Shown here: positions 38,107 through 48,062 of the stretch, in pieces
How positions within the stretch are numbered: position 1 is the first letter of the stretch
Layout of the letters: the number at the start of each line of letters is the position of its first letter
Source of the DNA: Lelliottia sp. JS-SCA-14
Lineage (GTDB): Bacteria; Pseudomonadota; Gammaproteobacteria; Enterobacterales; Enterobacteriaceae
Assembly (NCBI RefSeq): GCF_035593345.1
Contig: NZ_CP141606.1
Coordinates: 682,001 to 746,000 of the forward strand
DNA: 64,000 bases
Direction: 5' to 3'
Notes under the pieces: model-generated
Databases searched by the model: none
What the model was told of the DNA's origin: nothing
The model's input: the letters and a program-made list of their open reading frames with translations, nothing else
Position numbers and translations under genes: made by a program

Positions 38107-39217
38107 AGCTCAGGATGATGTTGTCATCCGGGATGTGGGTGAAGCTTTTGATCAGCTCGTGATAATCCGCCTGCGGATCAACGTCCTTGAACAGCGTTGG
38201 GTAGAAGATTTTACTCAGAGCTTCAATGGCGATGATGTTGTACGGATTGTTGTAGAAGTGATGGTACAGCGCACCGGTATGACCCTGCGCGACGGCCGGA
38301 ATGCTGCTCACGCCCTGGCGCGACACCAGCGCTTTAAAGGCGGCGGCGACATCGCTTTCCGGCACGTTATAGCCAAACGGAATAATCGCGGTGCCTTTCC
38401 CCGAGCGCTTTGAGCCGGTCATCAGGTAGTAATCCGGGTTCAGAGAGATAATTTTCTCCACCGAGATATTCCCGGTTGCGCCCGGCAACAGCTGCGAGCC
38501 AATGTTCACACCGCCTGCGGCTTCTACCAGTCCGCCCCAGCCGTTGTGCGCGTGGGTGAAGCAACAGCCGTTATCCAGCCCGGCGACCCCGGCAATTGGT
38601 TCGATAAACACCAGCGGTTTTTTCTCTGCTTCCGTCAGGCGCTGGTGAATTCTGTCCAGACGCTGCTGATAGAAGTCGACATAGGCCTGCGCACGGTCCG
38701 TCTGGCCTAACACCTTGCCTAACAGATCGATGCTTGGCAGGGTGTTCTCCACCGGATGCAGTTCGTAATCGACGAAGACCACCGGGATGTGCAGGGCTTC
38801 CAGCTGAGTCAGCACGCCGCTTTGCGTCAGCGAAGGTTTGGCGCGCAGCTGGGCAATCATCAGATCCGGGTGGCGCGAAATCACCGTCTCCAGATCGACG
38901 TTCCCCTGATCCGAGAACTGCATATCGAGGATCTTCTCGGCTTCCGGCCATTTGCGCTTCAGCACCTTCCAGGTTTCAGTGTCCTGTTTCTTCGGCAGGT
39001 TGTTCCACGCCACCACTTTGGCGAAGGGATCGTCACGCTCGAGCATCGCCAGCGTCAGGATATCGCGGCCATCCTGCAAAATAATGCGCTGCGGCTCCTG
39101 CGGGATAGTCACCGTGCGGTTAGCCATATCTTTTACGGTCACCGGCCAAGTCTGGGCCATCGCCAGCAGCGGTGAGAGCAGCAGTATCGCTGCGAATATT
39201 GTCTTCTTAATCGTCAT
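38093..39217 (-). CDS. iron-siderophore-type ABC importer, periplasmic binding protein
   Basis: The 374-residue protein is a class III periplasmic binding protein (FecB/BtuF/FhuD type). A signal peptide covers about residues 1-20 (KKTIFAAILLLSPLLAMA-QTW), followed by the PQRIIL strand and two lobes joined by a long helix. ATG 39217 follows GGGGAAG and yields the signal peptide; a longer frame is open upstream. It is the last gene of a permease-ATPase-binding-protein operon. The ligand (siderophore, haem or vitamin B12) cannot be fixed, but a Fur-box-like site before the operon favours iron. Confidence 0.87.
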   Translation of the reverse strand: MTIKKTIFAAILLLSPLLAMAQTWPVTVKDMANRTVTIPQEPQRIILQDGRDILTLAMLERDDPFAKVVAWNNLPKKQDTETWKVLKRKWPEAEKILDMQFSDQGNVDLETVISRHPDLMIAQLRAKPSLTQSGVLTQLEALHIPVVFVDYELHPVENTLPSIDLLGKVLGQTDRAQAYVDFYQQRLDRIHQRLTEAEKKPLVFIEPIAGVAGLDNGCCFTHAHNGWGGLVEAAGGVNIGSQLLPGATGNISVEKIISLNPDYYLMTGSKRSGKGTAIIPFGYNVPESDVAAAFKALVSRQGVSSIPAVAQGHTGALYHHFYNNPYNIIAIEALSKIFYPTLFKDVDPQADYHELIKSFTHIPDDNIILSFTPR

Positions 39218-39240
39218 ACTTCCCCGTCTTATGATGAGTG

Positions 39241-40014
39241 TTATGTTGTTAAACCATCGACCACCACGTGCGGCAGTCCTTGCGAACATTTTTCCACCCG
39301 GCCTTTCACGCCGTAGACCGTCGCCAGGTTCGCGGGGGTAACCACCTCGCCCGGAACTCCGCTGGCGACCAGGGCACCCTCTTTGAGCATCACGGCGTAT
39401 TCCGCGTGGCGCAGGGCGATGTTGATGTCGTGGATCACCACCACCGTCACGATGTTGCGCAGCCGCGTTTCTCGGGCCACGATGTCCATAACGTGAAACT
39501 GATAGTTGAGATCGAGGGCGCTGAGGGGTTCATCTAGCAGCAGAAGATCGGGCTGGCGGATCAGGGACTGGGCCAGACCAATCAGCTGTTTTTGCCCGCC
39601 GGAGAGCTGGTCGAGATAACTCATTGCCAGATGGGCGACGCCGAGTTTTTCCAGGATCGCAAAAGCCTCCTCCCCGGCGTTGCCGTCAACGGGAGAGCCG
39701 CTGGCGCGTCGCGCGACAATCACTGACTCCAGGGCATGGAGATGCACGCCCGCCGGGAGCGACTGCGGAAGATAAACCACTTTTTGTGCCCGCCTGGCAG
39801 AGGGTAACGTCATCAGGTCTTCACCGTTCAGCGCAAGCTTGCCCTGGGCCGGGTTCAGGTCGGCCATGGCGCGCAGCAGCGTCGACTTCCCCGAACCGTT
39901 TGGCCCGAGCAGCGCCGTAATTTTGCCGCGCGGCAGCAGGGGCGTCGTCAGCCCGTCGATGATTTTCTTTTTGCGATAGCCGGTGTGCAGGTCGGTGACG
40001 ATCAATCCATCCAT
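39241..40014 (-). CDS. iron-siderophore-type ABC importer, ATPase
   Basis: The 257-residue cytoplasmic ATPase resembles FecE and FepC. It has Walker A GPNGSGKST near residue 38, the signature LSGGQKQLIGLAQ and Walker B LLLLDEPLSALD, followed by the switch histidine in VIHDINIA. Its start overlaps the permease stop by one base (TAATG). It would energise uptake by the adjacent permease. Confidence 0.92.
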   Translation of the reverse strand: MDGLIVTDLHTGYRKKKIIDGLTTPLLPRGKITALLGPNGSGKSTLLRAMADLNPAQGKLALNGEDLMTLPSARRAQKVVYLPQSLPAGVHLHALESVIVARRASGSPVDGNAGEEAFAILEKLGVAHLAMSYLDQLSGGQKQLIGLAQSLIRQPDLLLLDEPLSALDLNYQFHVMDIVARETRLRNIVTVVVIHDINIALRHAEYAVMLKEGALVASGVPGEVVTPANLATVYGVKGRVEKCSQGLPHVVVDGLTT

Positions 40015-41087
40015 TACAGCGTCCCCCGGTGGCGAATAATAATGCTCAGGAAGAAGGGCACGCCGACCAGCGAGGTGACGATCCCGACCGGAATAATGAC
40101 GCCGGGAACAATATTTTTGGAGAGCACCGAGGCCAGAGACAGCACCAGCGCGCCGATCAGCATACTGCCCGGCAGGTAAAAGCGATGGTCTTCGCCAAAC
40201 ATCATCCGCGAAATATGTGGGGCGACCAGGCCGATAAACCCGACCGGGCCGACAAACGCCACCGTCAGCGCCGAGATAATGCTGATGCGCAGGAGCGTCG
40301 CCAGCCGCAGTTTGCGCACGTTAATGCCAAAGCTGACGGCCCGGTCTTCGCCAAGCCGCAGGGCGGTGAGCTTCCAGGCGTTTTTCAGCGACAGCGGTAC
40401 GACGATCAACAGGACTACCAGCAGAATCGCAAGCTTATCCCACGACGCGCGGGCCAGGCTGCCCATCGTCCAGAACACCAGCCCCTGGAGCGTGTCTTCG
40501 CTGGCGACAAATTGCAGAATGGAGATCAGCGCGTTAAAGGTGAAGACCAGCGCAATGCCAAACAGCACCACGCCGGAGGTGGCGACCCGCGTCCAGCGGC
40601 TGATGCCGTCGAGCACGAAGCAGGCCATCAGCGCGAAAATAAAGGCATTGGCGGAGATGAACCATTGATCGGGAATACCGGGGATCCCCAGCCCAAGGAT
40701 AATCGCCAGCGCGGCGCCAAAGGAGGCGGCGGAAGAGACGCCCAGCGTAAACGGGCTGGCGAGGGGGTTATTCAGAATGGTTTGCATCTCAGCGCCCGCG
40801 AGGCCCAGCGCCATTCCCACCACGACCGCCATCAGCGCGAAGGGCAGACGGATATCCCAGACGATTACCCGTGTGCCTGCGTCAGCGGAGGCGGCATCAA
40901 ACAGCGTGTGCCACAGGGTTGCAACGGAAATCCCGGACGGGCCGAGGGTAAAATCCAGCAGGAGCGAGAGGACGATCAGCAGCAGAATCACACCTGCGAC
41001 GACAAAGCGGCGCATCACGACTTTACGGTACTGTGACGCCACCGCAGATCCGTCAGGTTTCACGCTGGCGACAAGAGGGGAACTCAT
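40014..41087 (-). CDS. iron-siderophore-type ABC importer, FecCD permease
   Basis: The 357-residue protein is a FecCD-family permease with about ten membrane helices. The family motif GLAGAEMQTILNNPLASPFTLGVSSAA is visible near residues 95-120 and FVGPVGFIGLVAPHISRM near residues 270-290. Only one permease gene is present, so the channel is probably a homodimer, as in BtuC or HmuU systems. It is the first gene of the operon, downstream of a Fur-like site. Confidence 0.92.
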   Translation of the reverse strand: MSSPLVASVKPDGSAVASQYRKVVMRRFVVAGVILLLIVLSLLLDFTLGPSGISVATLWHTLFDAASADAGTRVIVWDIRLPFALMAVVVGMALGLAGAEMQTILNNPLASPFTLGVSSAASFGAALAIILGLGIPGIPDQWFISANAFIFALMACFVLDGISRWTRVATSGVVLFGIALVFTFNALISILQFVASEDTLQGLVFWTMGSLARASWDKLAILLVVLLIVVPLSLKNAWKLTALRLGEDRAVSFGINVRKLRLATLLRISIISALTVAFVGPVGFIGLVAPHISRMMFGEDHRFYLPGSMLIGALVLSLASVLSKNIVPGVIIPVGIVTSLVGVPFFLSIIIRHRGTL

Positions 41088-41199
41088 TGGCTTACCTTAT
41101 GCAACAAAAGCAGAATCGTAGTTTATCCCGAAACGTTCCTGTCCTTGATGTTGCCTGATATCCAATATCCGGGGATGCTCCCGGCGACAATATTCGGGA

Positions 41200-41218
41200 T
41201 GATAATGCTTATCAATTA
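41200..41218 (-). promoter_or_regulatory. putative Fur box upstream of the ABC importer operon
   Basis: GATAATGCTTATC with an adjacent ATTAAAATGAT resembles the GATAATGATAATCATTATC Fur consensus, with a symmetric core. It is about 115 bases upstream of the permease start codon, so the importer is probably induced under iron limitation. The adjacent ClC-type gene points toward this gap with its 3' end, so the site serves only the importer. Confidence 0.6.
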
Positions 41219-41272
41219 AAATGATATGAAGCGCGCAACTCGTTTAGCTGCGGTTTCTGTTGTGCGCAAAAA

Positions 41273-42523
41273 TTAACCTTCCAGATGGCGGCAGGTCATG
41301 TACGCGCCCGTTACGCACAGCGCGACGGGCACCAGGAAACTGTGGTCCATACGGGTGGATTCCATGATCAGCGCGATGGCCGTGATCGGCATTTGCAGAG
41401 ACGCGGCGAGAAAACCCGCGGCCCCCGTCAGGGCAAAACTCGCCATATCCGCGCCGGGGAACCAGCGGCCCAGCAGAATAAACAGCACCGAGCCGAGCAG
41501 CCCGCCGACGGCAAGACCGGGTGTGAGCAAACCGCCCTGAGCACCGGCGCGCAGTACCGCCCAGATCACCACCACTTTAAGCATGAGGATCGCGACAGCG
41601 AGCTGGAGTGTCACATCGCCGCTGAGGGCCAGCTGCGTCGGGCCTTTGCCATTGCCGGGCAACTGCGGGAACCAGACGGATAGCGCACCCAGCGCGGTAA
41701 AAGCAATCAGACTGAAAACCGGCATTTGCCAGTTGCTACGCACTTTGCTGCGCGCGCGCTGCGTTACGCGACGGAACAGAAACGCCGCCGCGCCAAACAG
41801 CGGGCCGGAAAGCGCCCCCCAGAAGACCAGCGAAGTGGCGGCGATTTCGGCGGTGAAATGGTACTGATGTTCATCGCCCAGCCCGAGCGTGGCGATCCAC
41901 GCCGCCAGCGCGGAGGTGACCAGCGCGGCGATAGCTTTCTCCCAGCTGAAGCTGACCAGCAGTACTTCCAGCGTAAAAATGGCCCCGGCCAGCGGAACGT
42001 TATACACCGCCGCCAGACCGGCACCGGCGCCGCAGGCGATCATCAGCTGGATATCGGCCAGGCTCAGGTGCAGACGACGGGCGACGCCGCCGGCAAAGAG
42101 TGCCCCCACTTCGCGCGGGGCGACTTCCCGACCGAGCGGTGAGCCCATCGCGACGGTGATGATTTGCAGAAGCGAGTTAATGAGCGTGGTGACGGCAGGC
42201 ATCGGTTGGTCAGGATTTTTGATCGCCTCGCCGATGCTGATGCGCTTTTTGGCGTAGCGCGCCAGCAGCCACCAGCCGATACCTGCTACCAATCCCGCGG
42301 CGGTGAGGGCGAGAAAACGCCGCTGGGCGCTGGCATCCGTCACGCCCTCTAAAAACGACTGCGGGCTGATGAGAAGCGTCTGGCTGTAGCCGTAAACGAG
42401 GTGCTGTACTTCATGCAGCAGCATGGCGAGCAGCATGCCGCCGAGCCCGGCCAGAATCCCGGTGAGCAGTAACGCAGTCCAGCGATGCAGCCAATTTGTG
42501 CGAGACGGATCATGAGCCATCAT
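41273..42523 (-). CDS. ClC-family chloride channel/antiporter-like protein
   Basis: The 416-residue inner-membrane protein has the ClC fold pattern of many short helices. Recognisable motifs are GSPLGREVAPREVGALFAG (about residues 130-148), which aligns with GREGP of classical ClCs, and GAQGGLLTPGLAVGGLLG, which aligns with GIFAPxLALG. The classical GSGIP chloride-binding motif is not seen; the matching place reads KRISIGEAI. It is therefore a divergent member whose ion is uncertain. ATG 42523 is chosen; the frame extends to a TTG at 42574 without support. Confidence 0.85.
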   Translation of the reverse strand: MMAHDPSRTNWLHRWTALLLTGILAGLGGMLLAMLLHEVQHLVYGYSQTLLISPQSFLEGVTDASAQRRFLALTAAGLVAGIGWWLLARYAKKRISIGEAIKNPDQPMPAVTTLINSLLQIITVAMGSPLGREVAPREVGALFAGGVARRLHLSLADIQLMIACGAGAGLAAVYNVPLAGAIFTLEVLLVSFSWEKAIAALVTSALAAWIATLGLGDEHQYHFTAEIAATSLVFWGALSGPLFGAAAFLFRRVTQRARSKVRSNWQMPVFSLIAFTALGALSVWFPQLPGNGKGPTQLALSGDVTLQLAVAILMLKVVVIWAVLRAGAQGGLLTPGLAVGGLLGSVLFILLGRWFPGADMASFALTGAAGFLAASLQMPITAIALIMESTRMDHSFLVPVALCVTGAYMTCRHLEG

Positions 42524-42609
42524 ACGGAATGTCTTGATAAAAAGAGGGAGAAACAGTGTCCCACAAAGCGACAAAACGAGGAATCAATCAGAAGAATTAA
42601 AGCGGGAGA

Positions 42610-42634
42610 TTCGTGCCCGCGAGGCGGGCACGAA
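42610..42634 (-). terminator. GC-rich stem-loop downstream of satP
   Basis: TTCGTGCCCGC-GAG-GCGGGCACGAA is a perfect 11-bp hairpin just past the satP stop. No T-run follows on the minus strand, so it may be a weak terminator or a 3'-end stabiliser. Confidence 0.55.
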
Positions 42635-42640
42635 GGGGGA

Positions 42641-43204
42641 TTAGTGTTTTTCACCAATCGGCAGTACGGTGCGGCCAAACTGTTCGTTCAGCACTTCGCC
42701 CATTGCCAGGTAGATTGCGCTCGCGCCACACGCCAGGCCAACCCAGCCCGCAACGTGAACGATGCTTTCGTTATCAGCCAGATGGCCAATCGCCAGCAGG
42801 GCGAACAGCACGGTCAGGCTCAGGAACACGAACTGCAGGGCGCGGTTAGCGACCAGCGTACCGAAGAACATGAACAGGGTGAAGACGCCCCACAGGCCCA
42901 GGTAAACGCCGAGGAAGTGCGCGTTAGAGGCAGCAAAGCCCATATTTGGCATGACCAGAATGGCGACCAGGGTCAGCCAGAAAGCGCCGTAAGAGGTGAA
43001 AGCGGTTAAACCGAAGGTATTGCCTTTTTTATACTCCAGCAGCCCCGCGAAGATTTGCGCGATACCGCCGTAAAAAATGCCCATCGCCAGGATAATATTG
43101 TCCATCGGGAATAAACCGATGTTATGCAGGTTCAGCAGAATAGTGGTCATGCCGAAACCCATCAGGCCCAGCGGAGCCGGATTAGCCAACTTAGTGTTGC
43201 CCAT
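42641..43204 (-). CDS. satP: succinate-acetate:proton symporter SatP
   Basis: SatP takes up acetate and succinate with protons. The 187-residue inner-membrane protein has six helices and starts with the GPR1/FUN34/YaaH signature NPAPLGLMGFGMTT at residues 8-21. The motif ILAMGIFYGGIAQIFAGLLEYKKGNTFG is nearly identical to that of E. coli. It is divergent from dnaK. Confidence 0.96.
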   Translation of the reverse strand: MGNTKLANPAPLGLMGFGMTTILLNLHNIGLFPMDNIILAMGIFYGGIAQIFAGLLEYKKGNTFGLTAFTSYGAFWLTLVAILVMPNMGFAASNAHFLGVYLGLWGVFTLFMFFGTLVANRALQFVFLSLTVLFALLAIGHLADNESIVHVAGWVGLACGASAIYLAMGEVLNEQFGRTVLPIGEKH

Positions 43205-43350
43205 AAGTCCTCAAAAAAATCATCATTAGTATGGTGAAATGGTTAAACCACGCCCACTCTCCCGAGCAGTGGCGCGGCATAATAATCGGCGCGATCCCTG
43301 CCGTCTATGATCTGAGCAGGGTGAATTTAAAAAATTTTTTATCCTTGCCC

Positions 43351-43378
43351 CTTGATGCATGCCGTTACGACCCCATCT
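43351..43378 (+). promoter_or_regulatory. heat-shock (sigma-32) promoter of dnaKJ
   Basis: CTTGATG (43351-43357) and CCCCATCT (43371-43378), separated by 13 bases, match the sigma-32 -35 and -10 elements and align with E. coli dnaK P1. It lies about 120 bases before the dnaK start codon. The remainder of 43205-43500 shows no gene. Confidence 0.85.
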
Positions 43379-43500
43379 TGTAGTCAACCGCAGTGAGTGA
43401 AGCTGAAAAAAATCAAATCAGGGCAGTTGAAACCGCACGTTTCGCCCTTATTACAGATTCACAACCACATGATGAACAAATTTTTAGTGGAGACGTTTAG

Positions 43501-45420
43501 ATGGGTAAAATTATTGGTATCGACCTGGGTACTACCAACTCTTGTGTAGCGATTATGGACGGCACTACTGCACGTGTGCTGGAGAACGCCGAGGGCGATC
43601 GCACCACGCCTTCTATCATTGCTTATACCCAGGATGGTGAAACTCTGGTTGGCCAGCCGGCTAAACGTCAGGCCGTGACTAACCCGCAAAACACGCTGTT
43701 TGCGATTAAACGCCTGATTGGCCGTCGCTTCCAGGACGAAGAAGTACAGCGTGATGAAGCCATCATGCCGTACAAAATTATCGGTGCTGACAACGGCGAT
43801 GCATGGATCGACGTGAAGGGCCAGAAAATGGCACCTCCGCAGATCTCTGCAGAAGTGCTGAAGAAAATGAAGAAAACGGCTGAAGATTACCTGGGCGAAC
43901 CGGTAACTGAAGCGGTTATCACTGTACCTGCATACTTCAACGATGCTCAGCGTCAGGCAACTAAAGATGCCGGTCGTATCGCGGGTCTGGAAGTCAAACG
44001 TATCATCAACGAACCTACCGCAGCCGCACTGGCTTACGGTCTGGATAAAGAAGTTGGCAACCGTACTATCGCGGTTTACGACCTCGGTGGTGGTACTTTC
44101 GATATCTCTATTATCGAAATCGACGAAGTTGACGGCGAAAAAACCTTCGAAGTTCTGGCAACCAACGGTGATACCCACCTGGGTGGTGAAGACTTCGACA
44201 GCCGTATGATCAACTACCTCGTTGACGAGTTTAAGAAAGATCAGGGCATTGACCTGCGCAACGATCCGCTGGCAATGCAGCGCCTGAAAGAAGCCGCAGA
44301 AAAAGCGAAAATTGAGCTCTCTTCTGCGCAGCAGACTGACGTTAACCTGCCGTACATCACTGCAGATGCGTCTGGTCCAAAACACATGAACATCAAAGTG
44401 ACTCGCGCGAAACTGGAAAGCCTGGTCGAAGACCTGGTGAACCGTTCCATCGAGCCGCTGAAAGTTGCTCTGCAGGATGCTGGCCTGTCTGTCTCTGACA
44501 TTCAGGACGTTATCCTGGTCGGTGGTCAGACGCGTATGCCAATGGTTCAGAAGAAAGTCGCTGAATTCTTTGGTAAAGAGCCGCGTAAAGACGTTAACCC
44601 GGACGAAGCAGTGGCCATCGGTGCTGCGGTTCAGGGTGGTGTACTGACAGGTGAAGTGAAAGACGTTCTGCTGCTGGACGTGACCCCGCTGTCGCTGGGT
44701 ATCGAAACCATGGGCGGCGTGATGACTGCGCTCATCAGCAAAAACACCACTATCCCGACTAAGCACAGCCAGGTGTTCTCTACCGCTGAAGATAACCAGT
44801 CTGCGGTGACCATCCATGTGCTGCAGGGTGAGCGTAAACGTGCTGCGGATAACAAAGATCTGGGTCAGTTTAACCTCGACGGTATCAGCCCGGCTCCACG
44901 CGGTATGCCACAGATCGAAGTCACCTTCGACATCGATGCTGACGGTATCCTGCACGTGTCCGCGAAAGACAAAAACAGCGGTAAAGAGCAGAAGATCACC
45001 ATCAAAGCTTCTTCTGGTCTGAACGAAGAAGAGATCGAAAAAATGGTTCGTGAAGCAGAAGCGAATGCTGAATCTGACCGTAAATTCGAAGAGCTGGTTC
45101 AGACCCGTAACCAGGGTGACCATCTGCTGCACAGCACTCGTAAGCAGGTTGAAGAAGCCGGCGAACAGCTGCCAACTGATGACAAAACCGCAATCGTTGC
45201 TGCACTGAGCGCGCTGGAAACTTCCCTGAAAGGCGAAGACAAAGCGGACATCGAAGCGAAGATGCAGGAACTGGCGCAGGCGTCCCAGAAGCTGATGGAA
45301 ATCGCTCAGCAACAGCACGCACAGCAGCAGGCTGGCGCTGAAGCGGGTGCTTCCGCGAACAACGCGAAAGACGACGACGTTGTCGACGCTGAGTTCGAAG
45401 AAGTCAAAGACAAAAAATAA
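43501..45420 (+). CDS. dnaK: molecular chaperone DnaK (Hsp70)
   Basis: DnaK is the cytosolic Hsp70 that binds exposed hydrophobic segments under ATP control, working with DnaJ and GrpE. The 639-residue protein has the ATPase motifs [22 protein letters not shown] and the linker [15 protein letters not shown]. The substrate-binding beta domain and a helical lid follow, ending in EEVKDKK. Codon use is strongly optimised. It has a sigma-32 promoter and leads the dnaKJ operon. Confidence 0.99.
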   Translation: MGKIIGIDLGTTNSCVAIMDGTTARVLENAEGDRTTPSIIAYTQDGETLVGQPAKRQAVTNPQNTLFAIKRLIGRRFQDEEVQRDEAIMPYKIIGADNGDAWIDVKGQKMAPPQISAEVLKKMKKTAEDYLGEPVTEAVITVPAYFNDAQRQATKDAGRIAGLEVKRIINEPTAAALAYGLDKEVGNRTIAVYDLGGGTFDISIIEIDEVDGEKTFEVLATNGDTHLGGEDFDSRMINYLVDEFKKDQGIDLRNDPLAMQRLKEAAEKAKIELSSAQQTDVNLPYITADASGPKHMNIKVTRAKLESLVEDLVNRSIEPLKVALQDAGLSVSDIQDVILVGGQTRMPMVQKKVAEFFGKEPRKDVNPDEAVAIGAAVQGGVLTGEVKDVLLLDVTPLSLGIETMGGVMTALISKNTTIPTKHSQVFSTAEDNQSAVTIHVLQGERKRAADNKDLGQFNLDGISPAPRGMPQIEVTFDIDADGILHVSAKDKNSGKEQKITIKASSGLNEEEIEKMVREAEANAESDRKFEELVQTRNQGDHLLHSTRKQVEEAGEQLPTDDKTAIVAALSALETSLKGEDKADIEAKMQELAQASQKLMEIAQQQHAQQQAGAEAGASANNAKDDDVVDAEFEEVKDKK

Positions 45421-45445
45421 TCGCCCTGATGCAGGGTAATTAATC

Positions 45446-45480
45446 AGCACGGGCGAAGAGGTTTCCTCTCCGCCCGTGCT
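45446..45480 (+). other. stem-loop in the dnaK-dnaJ intergenic region
   Basis: AGCACGGGCG (45446-45455) pairs with CGCCCGTGCT (45471-45480), with inner AGAGG/CCTCT pairing. No T-run follows directly, so it is more likely a processing or partial-attenuation hairpin that lowers dnaJ relative to dnaK. Confidence 0.7.
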
Positions 45481-45506
45481 CGCATGTTAAGGGGCTGAAA
45501 AAACCA

Positions 45507-46652
45507 ATGGCAAAGCAAGACTACTACGAGATTTTAGGCGTTCCGAAAACTGCGGAAGAGCGTGAAATCAAAAAGGCGTACAAGCGCCTGGCCATGAAGT
45601 TTCACCCGGACCGTAACCAGGGTGACAAAGAGGCCGAAGCCAAATTTAAAGAGATCAAAGAAGCGTATGAAATCCTGACCGACGCTCAGAAACGTGCAGC
45701 CTACGATCAGTACGGTCATGCGGCGTTTGAACAAGGCGGCATGGGCGGCGGCGGATACGGCGGTGGCTTTGGTGGCGGTGGCGCTGATTTCGGCGACATC
45801 TTTGGTGATGTTTTCGGTGATATCTTCGGCGGTGGCCGCGGTCGTCAGCGCGCAGCGCGCGGCGCGGATCTGCGCTACAACATGGATCTGACGCTGGAAG
45901 AAGCCGTTCGCGGTGTGACCAAAGAGATTCGTATTCCAACGCTGGAAGAGTGTGATATCTGCCACGGCAGCGGCGCGAAAGCGGGGACCAAACCGCAAAC
46001 CTGTCCAACCTGTCACGGCTCCGGCCAGGTGCAGATTCGCCAGGGTTTCTTCGCGGTGCAGCAGGCCTGTCCGCACTGTCATGGTCGCGGCACGCTGATT
46101 AAAGATCCGTGCAACAAATGTCACGGTCACGGTCGCGTTGAGAAAACTAAAACCCTGTCCGTCAAAATCCCGGCAGGGGTGGATACGGGCGACCGCATTC
46201 GTCTCTCAGGCGAAGGTGAAGCTGGCGAGCACGGCGCACCGGCAGGCGATCTGTACGTTCAGGTTCAGGTGAAACAGCACGCCATCTTTGAGCGTGAAGG
46301 CAATAACCTGTACTGCGAAGTGCCGATCAACTTCGCGATGGCAGCGCTGGGCGGCGAAATCGAAGTGCCTACGCTGGACGGACGCGTGAACCTGAAAGTT
46401 CCAGGTGAAACGCAGACCGGTAAGCTGTTCCGCATGCGCGGTAAAGGCGTCAAATCCGTTCGCGGCGGTGCGCAGGGTGACCTGCTGTGTCGCGTGGTCG
46501 TTGAAACGCCGGTCAGCCTGAATGACAAACAGAAACAGCTGTTGAAAGAACTGCAGGAAAGCTTCGGCGGTCCAACGGGCGAGAAAAACAGCCCGCGTTC
46601 TAAAAGCTTCTTCGATGGCGTGAAAAAATTCTTCGATGATTTGACCCGCTAA
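45507..46652 (+). CDS. dnaJ: co-chaperone DnaJ (Hsp40)
   Basis: DnaJ delivers substrates to DnaK and stimulates its ATPase. The 381-residue protein shows a J-domain with HPD at residues 33-35 and a Gly/Phe-rich linker at about 75-110. A zinc-finger region has four CxxCxGxG repeats ([32 protein letters not shown]; about 148-210), followed by C-terminal substrate-binding domains. It is cotranscribed with dnaK. Confidence 0.98.
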   Translation: MAKQDYYEILGVPKTAEEREIKKAYKRLAMKFHPDRNQGDKEAEAKFKEIKEAYEILTDAQKRAAYDQYGHAAFEQGGMGGGGYGGGFGGGGADFGDIFGDVFGDIFGGGRGRQRAARGADLRYNMDLTLEEAVRGVTKEIRIPTLEECDICHGSGAKAGTKPQTCPTCHGSGQVQIRQGFFAVQQACPHCHGRGTLIKDPCNKCHGHGRVEKTKTLSVKIPAGVDTGDRIRLSGEGEAGEHGAPAGDLYVQVQVKQHAIFEREGNNLYCEVPINFAMAALGGEIEVPTLDGRVNLKVPGETQTGKLFRMRGKGVKSVRGGAQGDLLCRVVVETPVSLNDKQKQLLKELQESFGGPTGEKNSPRSKSFFDGVKKFFDDLTR

Positions 46653-46678
46653 TCCCTTAGCGAGTGTGAATTTTTCAA

Positions 46679-46704
46679 AGCCCGGAAGCGATTCCGGGCT
46701 TTTT
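46679..46704 (+). terminator. dnaKJ operon terminator
   Basis: AGCCCGGAA-GCGA-TTCCGGGCT followed by TTTT, 27 bases past the dnaJ stop, is a clear intrinsic terminator. Confidence 0.9.
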
Positions 46705-46823
46705 CGTTATGCGAGGGACTGCTCGGTAAAACTGAATTAAATCCCAATGTTAATCTGATTTTTTCGATCTGTTAGCCTTGGTATTATGGTTTTAACGAGG
46801 TATGGTCTTAAGAGAGAACTAAA

Positions 46824-48002
46824 GTGAAACTTTTACAACGATTCTTCAGCAATGAGGCGTCCGGCGGGGTCATTTTGATCCTTGCCGCGATAGCCGCCAT
46901 GGTCCTGGCAAACCTGGATGCGACGCAGGGGCTGTATCGTGCGTTTCTGGATACGCCCGTAGAACTGCGCGTGGGCGCGCTGGAAATTAACAAGAATATG
47001 CTGCTGTGGATTAACGACGCGCTGATGGCGGTGTTCTTCCTGCTGGTGGGCCTGGAAGTGAAGCGCGAGCTGGTGCTGGGCTCTCTGAACAGCCGTCAGC
47101 GGGCCGCTTTCCCGGTCATTGCGGCGCTGGGCGGTATGGTGGTACCTGCGCTGCTCTATCTGGCGTTTAACTACCAGGATCCGGTGGCGCGCCACGGCTG
47201 GGCGATTCCGGCGGCGACGGATATTGCTTTTGCACTGGGCGTGCTGGCGCTGCTCGGCAGCCGTGTGCCGGTGGCGTTAAAGATTTTCCTGATGGCGCTG
47301 GCGATTATCGATGACCTGGGCGCGATCGTGATCATCGCCCTGTTCTATACCAGCGAACTGTCGGTGCTGTCGCTGAGCGTGGCGGCGGGGGCTATCGCCG
47401 TACTGGCATTGCTCAATCTCTTCAACGTGCGCCGAATCGGAATTTACGTGCTGGTGGGCGTGGTGCTGTGGACGGCGGTACTGAAATCCGGCGTTCATGC
47501 GACGCTGGCGGGAGTTATCATCGGCTTCTTTGTGCCGCTGAAAGCGGATGAGAAGGGCAAATCCCCGGCGAAGCTGCTGGAGCATGTTCTGCATCCGTGG
47601 GTGGCCTTTATGATCCTGCCGCTGTTTGCCTTCGCCAACGCGGGCGTGTCGCTGCAGGGCGTGACGCTAAGCGGTCTGACATCTATGCTGCCGATGGGTA
47701 TCATCGCCGGTCTGTTTATTGGTAAGCCGCTGGGGATCAGCCTGTTCTGCTGGCTGGCGCTCAAGCTGAAACTGGCTTCCCTGCCGCAGGGAACCACCTT
47801 CCGGCAGATTATGGCGGTCGGCGTGCTGTGCGGAATCGGCTTTACGATGTCGATCTTCATCTCGACCCTGGCGTTTGCGTCGATGGATCCGCAGCTCATC
47901 GTGTGGGCGAAACTCGGCATCCTGACCGGCTCGCTGCTCGCGGCCTTTACGGGTTATACGCTATTGAAAGTGAAGCTGTCGGGGCAGGTGCAACCGGCAT
48001 AA
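46824..48002 (+). CDS. nhaA: Na+/H+ antiporter NhaA
   Basis: NhaA exchanges two protons for one Na+ across the inner membrane and protects against sodium and alkaline pH. The 392-residue protein has about twelve helices. The ion-binding aspartate pair is in [18 protein letters not shown] (about residues 163-164) and the Lys near helix X lies in the C-terminal half. ATG 46824 fits the family start [15 protein letters not shown]. nhaR follows by 60 bases. Confidence 0.97.
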   Translation: MKLLQRFFSNEASGGVILILAAIAAMVLANLDATQGLYRAFLDTPVELRVGALEINKNMLLWINDALMAVFFLLVGLEVKRELVLGSLNSRQRAAFPVIAALGGMVVPALLYLAFNYQDPVARHGWAIPAATDIAFALGVLALLGSRVPVALKIFLMALAIIDDLGAIVIIALFYTSELSVLSLSVAAGAIAVLALLNLFNVRRIGIYVLVGVVLWTAVLKSGVHATLAGVIIGFFVPLKADEKGKSPAKLLEHVLHPWVAFMILPLFAFANAGVSLQGVTLSGLTSMLPMGIIAGLFIGKPLGISLFCWLALKLKLASLPQGTTFRQIMAVGVLCGIGFTMSIFISTLAFASMDPQLIVWAKLGILTGSLLAAFTGYTLLKVKLSGQVQPA

Positions 48003-48062
48003 CAGAAAACGGGGGAGGGCAGAGGCCCTCTCCTGACAATACTCTCAGGGAGCGAAAACGCG

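Noticed and set aside
42524..42574. TTG start extending the ClC-type protein by 17 residues
   Set aside because: No ribosome binding site precedes the TTG and the extension is not typical of the family.
43459..45450. A 663-codon open frame on the strand opposite dnaK
   Set aside because: It is a shadow created by the biased codon use of dnaK. It has no family resemblance, while dnaK is complete and certain.
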